Origin: Priapulus caudatus
Lineage: Eukaryota; Priapulida; Priapulimorpha; Priapulimorphida; Priapulidae
NCBI RefSeq assembly: GCF_000485595.1
Contig: NW_014577341.1
Location: forward strand, 115,172-136,421
Length of the DNA: 21,250 bases
Direction: 5' to 3'
Shown: piece after piece, positions 1-9,611 of the stretch
How positions within the stretch are numbered: the stretch's first letter is position 1
Layout: the number at the start of each line of letters is the position of its first letter
Notes under the pieces: generated by a model
Databases searched by the model: none
What the model saw: the letters and a program-made list of their open reading frames with translations, nothing else
Told to the model about the DNA's origin: nothing
Translations under genes and position numbers: made by a program

Positions 1-401
1 GTTTGTTCTCAGTCGAAACAATTGCTTGTGATAGAGTTCATAGATAGTGACAGTGCCACTTCTGCTCCTCTGAAGTATGCAAATAAATACTTGTTGTTTC
101 ATAATCTCTGTTCAGTATTTAAAAAAATTAGTAATCTAATTTTTTTTAAATATAGCAATTATATATATTTAAAAAAATATTTTCTATAGAAATAAACTCT
201 ACTGACGTAATATTGAGAACATAATTAATCCTTGCGTTTGTTGCTTGTTATTTGACTGTACTGTTATCATGACTGTTGGTTTACACCATAACTTTGTTTA
301 CTTTTGTAATAAGTCCGATGACGAACTTGTGTATCAACACATGTTAACACCTTTCTGGCTGTTTTCAGCGTATCTATGTCGCCCGGGCATGGCAGCATTT
401 G

Positions 402-416
402 AAAAAAAAATAAAAA

Positions 417-448
<32 letters not shown>

Positions 449-450
449 AG

Positions 451-523
<73 letters not shown>
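402..523 (+). repeat. 122-nt A-run inside a copy C exon
   Basis: A nearly uninterrupted run of A (one T and two G) between gcatttg and taacaacaac. In copy A these two pieces are directly adjacent in exon d. There is no target duplication and no other retroposon sequence, so this is not a normal poly-A retroposon tail. Confidence 0.9.
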
Positions 524-525
<2 letters not shown>

Positions 526-584
526 ACAACAAAGTTGGGCAGCCAGTGCTCACACACAGACACCACTCAGATATGTACGAAGAG

Positions 585-2867
585 GTATTCATACAACTAC
601 ATATCAGTTCTGTTATTAACTGCTTTTCTTTGGTAACTGGATGAAGTGATTGGAAGGCTTAGCTGACCTATGTTAGCCCTGATTACTTAGAACTGTCAGT
701 CATCTACGGACATGCTTATAAGATCATTAAACTTTGCTCATAAGTCAATAATTTGTTGATAACATAATTACTGTCCGACTCTTCTCTGCGCATGCATTGC
801 AACTGTCCAATCGTCCTCATCGTAATTTTCGTAATGTGGGCAAATGTCTCACATCAGCGTTGTTATCTTGACATTGTGTCGTCATGGATCTGTTGCAGTA
901 CATGAAGACGTTGGCTAGGAATTTGTGATTCTGTTGGTTCGTGCCGTTATAGGTGATGAAGTTCTTCTTTCATCTCAGGTGAAGTTGCACTGCCACTGGC
1001 AGCTGCACAGCAAGCATCATATGGCCTGTTTCGGTTCTTTCACGTCCAGCTGCGAACCTTCCCAAGTCGTGCCATGAAGAAGAAGGACAAATCGTGGAAT
1101 CGGCTGTGGACTATGCAAGGCTCCGATCTACTAAAAAAAACAGAACAATTGTAAGTATATAAATAGAGAGAACATGTGGTATAATGTAGCCATACAACAT
1201 GTGTTATCGCTATATCATCCTGCGTGTTGTTTGCGTGTGGCATCGAGCCGCGCTTGCGTGCGTATTGTACATCATGCAAATAATAATGCGTGCATGCATG
1301 TACGTTCGGCAATAGATGAAGTAGACTGATCTAATTCTGACATCATGTTGAATCCACTCGTAGTTTTATGTATTACGGTTTATTATACGTCTTGCGGCTA
1401 TGTAATTGTGTGTGGGGCTATCAACGCTGACGCTCCTATGATACAAAAATGGTATCGTGAGAATTCAAAGAACTTGGCGATTTCAAATGCACACTCTATA
1501 AAGAATTGAAGAAGGCAGCTAGTGTGCATAGCATGAATGTAGATGGCAGGCAAGAGATAAATATATGCCATATAATGCCATGGCGCATTGCACGCACATG
1601 CATAGAAAATGCAGTCAAATGCAAGTTTTTACAGTTTGAATTCATATGTTTTAAGTGTCACTGTGAGAAGCACAGCATCTGTGTCGCACAAAATTGCCTG
1701 CTGGATATGCTGACCTCTGACCCTCAAAGCTTCGGAAAAGGGGTACGTCTTTGTAATTACATAGGAAGAACATTGTTGCCTATTATGTTGTGTGTAAATG
1801 CAATTGTGTAATTTAATGATTAATGGCTGGTGTTGAGATGCTTATCGAATGATAATGGCTGAAATTGTGGTTGACTTTTGATTTTGACTTTGTTTGACGT
1901 ACAACATTATATAACGGCCCGCACGCACTCGATTCGTGACAGTAACTATGGTACTGTGTTTGAAAGAATTTCTAATTAAAATTTGAAATGAAAGTAACCA
2001 TCCAATTCGATAGTACCATGTGAACAAAGTATCGATGCTACGCTGTCAAGTTGATTATAAAGCTTAACCAATATATATATAGCCACATTACTATATACAT
2101 CAGAACAATGTTAAACTAAGTAGTGTTCTTGTTGGTATAAGTAACATTGATTTACGATGATTCTGCATGACAGTGTGCAACATGAAAGATTAGAGAGGTC
2201 ATTGTGTTAACTCGATGATGGTCATTGTATATAATATGTATGATGTCTTCATTTATTACACTATAATTTTATCTAGGAGTCTATAAATATAGTTCCATTT
2301 ATAACGCTCCTGATTTTATATGCATAAACTATCGTATAGATATTACGATTAAATGATAATGAATACTGTTCTGGTTTTTCCTGTTAAAGCTATAGATTTC
2401 ATAAACTATCTTCACCATGTAAGATATCGATACTTTATGCTCACTTATTTATGGCTGTGTTCTTCAATCTTTCGACTGAAACTTTTATAGTATCTGGCGC
2501 CTATCATCAAGTGGGTGACAATTCCAGGCCTCGTGTGTAAGCTAGCTTGAGCTCTTGTCTAGCAGTGTAACACCAAGTAATTATATCTACTGTATTGGTA
2601 TTTCTAGGTAGTTACTTATCGCAATTGCTCCTAACTCATGGACTGTAACTTCATAAATGGTTTCATTGCAGCAAAGAAGCTATGCAGATAACGGATTAAG
2701 GGGCAGCAGTGGGAGCACCAGTGTTAACTATGTCTTTTCTAGTGCATTTTCCATAGCTATTGATACTCAGTATTCACCCATTAGAATGATATTCAAAGAG
2801 CAAATACTTGTATGCTTATGTTAAGAAAAGGCGCATAAGGATGTTATTTTATCAATTTTTACTGTAG
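585..2867 (+). other. Introns of copy C between exon copies d and h
   Basis: The gaps 585-978, 1151-1655, 1743-2490 and 2578-2867 mirror the copy A introns d-e, e-f, f-g and g-h. Nothing beyond the mirrored hairpin (about 2272-2318) and microsatellite remnants is visible. Confidence 0.7.
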
Positions 2868-4149
2868 ATGTTCATCTGCAGAAGATTCTTTAGTCACTGT
2901 GAAATTATAGGACTCCTGCAGACACTGAGACCAAGAGTGAGACTTAGAATCTTATCAAGTAAGAGCTATATTTTATCCTGCTAATGCAGTTCTATATAGT
3001 GAATCCATGTGATTTACAACACACACGCCCCACGCACTTCAGACGCGACCCACAGCATTGTAGCAAGTTTTACATCATGGAATATTATAAATTTGACCTA
3101 TTCTTAATTTGATATGTCCTTTATATATTGGCCATAATCGTGTTTGCTTTTTGTCTATTTACCATTGGTGTTTTCGAAGATAATTTCTTTCTTTTCATGA
3201 TTGTATTTAAGAAATACAGGCACAGTGTATTTCTAGATGCTCTTACTCTGTAGCTTGCACCCTCCAACAGCTTTTACAATCGTTATTAATCGTTTTGGCT
3301 CTACCGTGTCCCTATCTTGATATGTTCATAATACTGCTCATTATCTGTTATTTCCTTATGTCTGTCATACTTTAACATTACTGTCACTATGAGATACGAG
3401 GATAATAATGGACATTGGATAGGCTAACTTTACGCTGCTTGGCGTACACCTGTAGCATTCTGCAGTCTTCAGTATGGCAGTCAGTAGCATTTTGGCCTTT
3501 CTCGTGCATGCTAGATAGTCTTAGAACTAAAGTGTTCCAAGGTTGTTGTTGGTTTTTTGGTTGGCTAACGATAAATATAATTGAGGTTTCTCTGTGTTTC
3601 GAGTGGTGTCCGTTTACGCTTGGTTTTCAGTCCTGTTTCATGAATGCCATTATCATGTTTAAACATTACGCGGTGTCTAGAAGTCTCTGTGTTGGGCACG
3701 ATAAGCTCACTTCTCTATCTATCTGTGGGCTGCTGAAACGTTTATCGATTCCTGATATCCATGTAAAAAAACATGTTTGCAGAAAGCCATGCCAGTATCT
3801 GAGATTGCAGAGCTCTTGAAAAGCCTATTTGACAATTTCTAATTTTTACCCCGTGACGCTGCGGCGGTACATAAAAGGCCAATTTTTATAATTCGCAAGT
3901 CATGTCTCTGACTGAAAAAAATGAGGCTATTGGGCGCTAACGAAGCGCACAAATCCCCCAGCAAACTACATATATAGACAATCTATAGTTCGATGCTGCA
4001 ATCAGAGCTGTTATTAATTGAGCCATAAATCACGAGCACACAAATACATGGCAATATAAATATAAAAATCTAGTTCAGTTTGCTGCAATTATCGATGATT
4101 GAAACCAGCCGAATCTGTGAGCACATGAATAGCACGGCAAGGTCGCTAA

Positions 4150-4403
4150 AGGCTGTAACAGCACTAGCGATTAAATCGGGCGACTAAATCGCCGGTGAAA
4201 TGGCCTAGTGTGTCCAGATCAGCTCGCCGCCCGATTAATCGCATAGATCAAAACGTTTTTGATATATCGGGCGATTATTTCAGTTCGCCCCATAAAATCG
4301 CCTAGTGTTTCGCACTCGCTCGCGCGACTAGAATCTGGGCGATATTATCGGGCGATAAAGTCGCCCGATTAGATCGGGCACTTAAAATTGCTAGTGGTCC
4401 GCC
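4150..4403. mobile_element. GGCGATT-type MITE, copy C counterpart
   Basis: This is the inverted copy of 12400-12648, from ggctgtaacagcactagcga to ggtccgcc. The same modules are recognisable with scattered base changes. Confidence 0.7.
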
Positions 4404-4444
4404 ATAATATAAACCTATCATGCATTGATGGTTCACACAGGGTG

Positions 4445-4496
4445 TTTGTATTTTGTTTTGTTTTTTATATTTATTTTTTTTTGTTTATTTTTTTTA
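4445..4496 (+). repeat. T-rich run present only in copy C
   Basis: About 50 nt of T-rich sequence replaces the short segment gtgtgaacc..cagcacccctg region seen in copy A near 12350-12372. It is one of several homopolymer-like additions unique to copy C (others at 402-523, 1132-1140 and 5569-5593). Confidence 0.75.
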
Positions 4497-5286
4497 TGGA
4501 AGTTGCACTAATCTTTCAAGCACTGTGAACGCATAAAACCAAGCTACTATACTGCAGCAACCAAAATACGATTTCAACAGCAGTAATAGACTAATAATAA
4601 CTATAAGTTATTACTAATAAATTAATACAAACAGCAGTGCTGGCCTAAAGAAGGAAGTGGTAAGGAGGTAAGGAGGTTAGAGGAGGTAGAGAGGTAGAGG
4701 AGGGAAGAAGATAGAAAGGAAAGGGTAAGGAGAACTGGAGAGTAGAGAATATGGAATAGACAAGAGGCAACAGAAGAAATGAAAAAAGGCCAAGTAAAAT
4801 AGAGAAAATGGTAGAAAAGTGTTAAAAACACCTCCGTCGCAGCAGCGTAATTGTGTGGGATGTTGTGCGTGCTAGTGACAAATACTTTGTCTCAGATATT
4901 TACCACTCAAATTCCTGAATGCGCACGGGTTTCTGCATGTCAAACTACAGGTCCCTCGGGCGAGCAGGTCGTGCTGCTTTCGGCGCAACATCCTTACTGC
5001 CTTTGCACCGGGACCTCGCGTTAGTTGGCTCCTATATATATATTATCATACTATATATATCATATATATATACATATTACAATATATTATAGGTTTATTG
5101 CATTATAGCCACGTAACGTCGCTCTGTTCGCGTCGTGTGTCGCACTGTCCATCGCTGATGTTTTGCATGTTGTCGACGCTTTTGCGTGTGAAGGCCGAAG
5201 ACGACATGAGAAGCCCTCGTTGATTTCGCATCAGGAGACTTCCACAGAGAGCTAGCTAAACTCAGTGAAGTAAGACTCTGGAAGTA

Positions 5287-5656
5287 AGCCCCGTCTGACA
5301 CGAGGATTTTTTAACCGGGTAAGCGTTCTAAACACGAGCGCATAACGCTGGGTAACTAACTGCAGGATACCTTAAACCCGGTATGTCACCGCCGCGATGT
5401 GAGGAGGTTAACTAAGCCAGGTTAAAGCATAGTTCCTTAAACGCCTGCGATAGACGCGATTAGTGAACAATAGTCCACTATAGACAATAGACAATAGGAA
5501 CGCTCGCGTGCGAACCGCTCATCGTGGAGCGGGTGGTGCTCGTGTAGACGCTACTCAATTTCTTATCATTTTTTTTTTTTTTTATTTTTTTTTGGTTGAG
5601 ACTAACCCGAGACTGTTTTCTAACCGGTTAAGGAAACGTGCGTGTAACATCGGGCT
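5287..5656. mobile_element. TTAACCCGGGTTAA MITE, copy C counterpart
   Basis: This is the inverted copy of 11251-11598. Most palindromic 14-mers are degraded by missing or extra bases. A T-run of about 25 nt is inserted at 5569-5593, inside a stretch that reads cttatcttgggttaagc in copy A. Confidence 0.7.
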
Positions 5657-6339
5657 ATAGTTTTGTGTGGCTGTTCTGTCTGCTCCGCTCCGCTGCTACG
5701 AGGTGTATAAACAAGAGTCTATGTCTTCTTCTCCTCCTGCGCACGAGCGTTAGAGGAGCGTTGTAAATGTGGCTTGCGAAATGCGAGGCCCCGTACTTTG
5801 CGAGAGAAGGGTTTTCGCTCGGCGCTAGTCTGTAGTGATCGTGATTTATGTGTACGTTTAATGCAGGTAAATTTCAGGGTGCCAGTTTTAATGAAAGCAC
5901 ACACCCAACACACACATCGACAGACTCGGTACAACACAGAGCACAGCACAATGCACAGAGCACAGAGTCCACGCGCAGAGACATAGATATAGAAACAGAC
6001 AGAAGCTATAGCTCAGAAAGAGACATGGTCAGCATGCACATGGCACTTTCCTAAATACCACTCACAGAGGACATAGCCAGTCAACACAAATGCACCTGAA
6101 ACATGTTATATGTATTCTTTCGTGGCAAAAGAGCACGAGGATTAATTGAGTGATGAAAATTTACCATCACCAAGGTTCACCTATCTGCTGCTTCATTGCA
6201 ATACATATGTAATCAACACAACTATGCTATGCCTATATCACAAATATGTCATCGTTAATCATGCTGTTTATCGGATCGAGGTGAAAGTGTCATCCCATGT
6301 CACAGAGAGATATGAAGTTGCCATTGAGAACGTGAAAGC

Positions 6340-6620
6340 GTATGTAAGTGAGGGCGGTTCGTGAACTACATGGGTTGCGTTTAGAAAGTGACGCATGTAA
6401 GTGAGGCGTCTGTGAACTACATGGGGTTGCGTTAGACGTGAGCGCATGCAAGTGAGCGTCTGTGAATACATGGGGTTGCGTTAAAGAACGTGAGGCGCAT
6501 TAAGTGAGCGGTCTGTGAACATACACTGGGGGTTGCGTTAAAGCGTGAGCGCATGTAATGAGCGGTCTGTGAAAATTACATGGGTTGCGTTCAGCAACGT
6601 GAGCGGTATGTAATGGAGAG
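6340..6620 (+). repeat. 54-bp minisatellite, copy C counterpart
   Basis: This is the same array as 10303-10606 in inverted orientation (aagtgagcggtctgtgaact, acatggggttgcgtt and so on). Units are irregular in length because of scattered insertions and deletions. Confidence 0.8.
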
Positions 6621-7271
6621 GGTCTATGTCCGGCTGGCACTATCGGAGGGCTAAACCTGGGTATGGTTCGATATATCGAAAGTACTACGGGGTAGCTATA
6701 CCGATATTGTCGGCTGCGATCCCTCAGTTAGTCCACGTACCCTGACTTTCGAGCCAACTGATGTCGTAATACATACACTCTGTCGAAGTTACCACATCAA
6801 ATAGAAAAATCGCTCAAAACATCGCAATCCAACTAAAAAGTACTGCTATGTTGACTATATTTTCTTTTCCTTTTTTTTAAACGGAAGAGCTACTTTTTAT
6901 TTTTAGGTTTTAGCAACATGGCGGAAATACATTCAATTTACAAGTCCAGGGTAGCGGTGGGAGAATGGTCAGGGCATAGGCGCGTACGCAGACAATTTTT
7001 GTTACGGGGGCGAAATACGTGGCAGAAATTTTCTGTAGGGGGGGCAAAGGTAGAGCCCCCACGCCCTCTATTGCCCTATTTGTCCCATTAAAAGCGGCAT
7101 ACTCTGTAGGAATCTCTAGGGGAGGGCAACTGCTCCATGCTGCCGCTCTGCTGGCGTACGGCTTGATTGCAGGTACCAGGCGACATATAGCTATATACCG
7201 TGTAACTTTCCCAATATTCTGGAACTCGTACCGCAGGGTAGGCCTCCGATAGTAACTCTGGGGAAATAGAC
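6621..7271. mobile_element. Copy C counterpart of the nested element pair
   Basis: This is the inverted copy of 9676-10302, from ggtctatgtccggctgg to an altered end (gggaaatagacgg). The hAT-like MITE corresponds to about 6976-7165. Its ends and target duplications are blurred here by indels (cgcgtacgcag, cgtacggcttgattgc), so the element is better read from copy A. Confidence 0.75.
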
Positions 7272-7793
7272 GGCTTATTCAGCGTAAAATGAGCCATCTG
7301 TGATGTGAACTACGTCGGGTTGCGTTTGCTGTTGCGCAGGTGCTGCACGCGTGGAGATCAGCACGATCATGCGCGCTTCCTGCGCCGCCGACGTTCAACC
7401 AGCTGTTCGTATGCGGCGGCGTTGGCGCCAGCGACGAAAACAGTCTGCGCCAGAACACCGTCCGCGCTGCTCATCCACGTCCGTGCAGGCATACACCGCG
7501 GGAAAGCCCTGACATACCTGCAGCACATTACGCTGAAGGTACTCGCTGTCTCGCCTTTTTTTAAACTGTAAGCGCACTATACACTCACTTATTACACGCG
7601 GGCGGGGAAAGCCGTGAAATCCTGCACACATACGTGAAGGTACTCGGCACCGTCGCATTACTGTAAACGCACCTTACACTCACTTATTACACGCGGCGGG
7701 AAAGCCTGACATCCTGCACACATTACGTGAAGGTACTTGCAGCCATCGCATTTACTTGTAACACCCTTACACTCACTTATTACACGCGGCGTG

Positions 7794-9158
7794 CACTCAT
7801 TCTTCTCAATGCTCACAGTCGCACCAGTCGCATCTCATTCTTCTCATGCTCACAGTCCACTAGTGCACTCAATTCTTCTCATGCTCACTACGTCTCACTA
7901 GTAGCACGTCATTCTTTCTGCAATGAGCACAAAGTCCGAACTAGTACACCATTCTTCTGCATGCCCACAGTCGCACTAGTAGCACCATTCTTCTCATGCT
8001 CACCAGTCGCCACTAGTACACTCGTTCTTCTCATACTCACTAGTTCACTAGTGGCACGTCATTCTTCTGCTGCTCAGCAGTTCACTAAGTACTCGTTCTT
8101 CTGCCATACTCAACATGGTCCACTAGTGCACTCATTCTCCATGGCTGCCACAGTCCACTAGGCACCTCATTCTTCTATGGCTCACAGTCCACTAGTACTA
8201 GCTACATTCGTTCGTGCAATGCTGGCAACATTCCACTAGTGCACTCATTCTTCTCGATGCTCACATCCCAACTAATGGCACCCCAATTCCTTGCTCATGC
8301 ACAGTCACTAGTGCAGCTCATTCTCTCATAGCTCACAGCCACTAGTACACTCATTCTTCCATGATTCACAGTCCATCTTAGTACACTCATATCGTTCTCA
8401 TGGCGCACAGTCGCACTAGTGCACTTCATTTCTTCTGCATGCTCAACAGTTCAAGCTAGTGACACTCATTCTTCTCCATGGGCTCAACCATCCAACTAGT
8501 GCACCGTTCTTCTCATACTCCAGCATCCACTAGTGCCTCATTCTTCTCATGCTCACAGTCCAGCTAGTGCACTCATTCTTCATCATCTCACAGTCCACAG
8601 TGGGCACTCATTCTTCTCATGCTCCAGTTCAGTTAGTCACTACATTGCTTCTCAAGCTTCACAGTTCCACTAGTACAGCTTCATTCTTCATCATGCTCAC
8701 AGTCCATAGTACTACTCATTCGTCTCATAGGCTGCACAGTCCTACTAGTGCACTCATTTCTTCGTCGAGTCTCAAGTCTCAAACTAGTACACTCATTCTC
8801 TCATGGCTCACAGTTCACTTAGTACACTCATCTCTTCTGCATGCTCACAGTCCACTAGTGCACTCGATTCTCTCATGCCACAGTCTACTAGTGGCACGTC
8901 ATTCTTACTCATTGCTCAAAGTTCGACTAAGTACATCTCATTGTCTTCTCGATGCCACAGTTATCACTGAGCTGCACTCATTCTTCTTCATGCTCACAGT
9001 CCCACTAGTACACTCATTCTTCTCATGCTCACAGTTTTCACATAGTACACCATTTCTCTCATGCGCAGCAGTTCAAATAGTGCACTCACATTCCTTCTCT
9101 ATCTCACAGTTCACTAGTGCACTCATTCTTCTCATGCTCACATCCACTAGTGCCCACT
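7794..9158 (+). repeat. 34-bp tandem array, expanded (copy C side)
   Basis: About 38 irregular copies of a 34-bp unit built on cactcattcttctcatgct followed by cacagtccactagtg. Each unit carries the self-complementary 8-mer CACTAGTG or a variant with CTAGTA. Most units have one to three extra bases, so the apparent period wanders above 34. Open frames across the array are by-products of the repeat. Confidence 0.9.
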
Positions 9159-9275
9159 AAGAAGAATGAGTGCACTAGTGGACTGTGAGCATGAGAAGAA
9201 TGAGTGCACTAGTGGACTGTGAGCATGAGAAGAATGAGTGCACTAGTGGACTGTGAGCATGAGAAGAATGAGTGC
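9159..9275 (-). repeat. 34-bp tandem array, short clean version (copy A side)
   Basis: About 3.4 copies of exactly the same 34-bp unit in reverse complement (cactagtggactgtgagcat then gagaagaatgagtg), with no indels. It sits just downstream of exon i and its 91-bp duplication, directly against the palindrome centre. Confidence 0.92.
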
Positions 9276-9277
9276 AC

Positions 9278-9459
9278 GCCGCGTGTAATAAGTGAGTGTA
9301 AGGTGTGTTACAGTAAATGCGAGGCTGCAAGTACCTTCACGTATGTGTGCAGGATGTCAGGCTTTCCCGCCGCGTGTAATAAGTGAGTGTAAGGTGCGTT
9401 ACAGTAAATGCGAGACTGCGAGTACCTTCACGTATGTGTGCAGGATGTCAGGCTTTCCC
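9278..9459 (-). repeat. 91-bp tandem duplication of exon i 3' end plus splice donor
   Basis: Two 91-bp units start at 9278 and 9369. On the minus strand each unit holds the last 34 nt of exon i (aagcctgacatcctgcacac to gtgaag), a gtact donor and about 55 nt of intron. The true donor follows 9426; the duplicate lies 91 nt downstream, following 9335. The junction falls in a tacacgcggc stretch shared by exon and intron. In copy C the counterpart has two extra donors, at 7640 and 7733, besides the true one at 7539. Confidence 0.88.
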
Positions 9460-9611
9460 GCCGCGTGTATGCCCTGCACGACGTGGATGAGCAGGCGGAT
9501 GGTGTTCTGGGAGACGTCGTCGCTGGCGCACGCCGCCAGCAGACGAAACAGCTGGTTGAACGTCGGCGGCAGGAAGCGGATGATCGTGCTGATCTCCACC
9601 GCGTGCAGCAC
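9426..9611 (-). CDS. DOCK-D exon i, helical (armadillo-like) region
   Basis: The acceptor is tgctgttgcgcag and the donor is gtactc. It has 62 codons in phase 0, encoding VLHAVEISTIIRFLPPTFNQ, LFRLLAACASDDVSQNTIRL and LIHVVQGIHAAGKPDILHTY, then VK. RFLP...NQLFRLL, the (I/V)IHVV run and the S/TYVK ending match the helical repeats after DHR-1 in DOCK9/10/11. The exon is much more GC-rich than its introns. Tandem repeats copying its own flanks lie on both sides: a 91-bp unit with its donor downstream and a 54-bp unit upstream of its acceptor. It is the last exon before the palindrome centre. Confidence 0.93.

Larger units (their letters stand above)
2960..7339 (+). other. Large intron h-i of copy C
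   Basis: This is the mirror of 9612-13823, with the same mobile elements in reverse order. The stretches 2960-4149 and 4497-5030 show no element or exon. A 134-codon open frame at 3415-3819 is not preserved in the copy A counterpart and is therefore not considered coding. Confidence 0.7.
13..7538 (+). pseudogene. Inverted copy C of the DOCK-D segment, frame-broken in exons
   Basis: This is the plus-strand duplicate of exons c to i of copy A. Matching blocks are 13-75, 369-584, 979-1150, 1656-1742, 2491-2577, 2868-2959 and 7340-7538. Their lengths are 63, 216, 172, 87, 87, 92 and 199 nt, against 66, 93, 158, 88, 87, 93 and 186 nt in copy A. Nearly every block has single-base insertions or deletions that shift the frame, a few splice donors have lost their G (after 75 and 2577), and the second block is split by an A-run. 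Introns carry changes at a similar density. Either it is a decayed duplicate or, more likely in my view, uncorrected long-read sequence of the same locus. Confidence 0.75.
1..9155 (+). repeat. Left arm of giant inverted repeat IR1
   Basis: Read on the plus strand, this is the reverse complement of about 9159-16587. Base 1 pairs near 16587, and all landmarks occur in mirrored order: DOCK exons, MITEs, TA run, 54-bp array, 91-bp repeat and 34-bp array. Excluding the 34-bp array, the left arm spans about 7793 nt against about 7313 nt on the right, the excess being small insertions and A/T runs. The arm continues beyond the left edge. Confidence 0.95.

Noticed and set aside
245-592. Open frames made of poly-lysine or poly-phenylalanine
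   Set aside because: They only translate the A-run at 402-523.
3415-3819. 134-codon open frame on the plus strand
   Set aside because: The inverted copy in clean copy A (about 13020-13385) does not keep the frame, and no family is recognisable; it is intronic in the DOCK gene.
7727-9160. Two long Ser/Thr/His-rich open frames (144 and 203 codons)
   Set aside because: They are by-products of the 34-bp array; the frame wanders with random insertions and is not kept in the copy A array.
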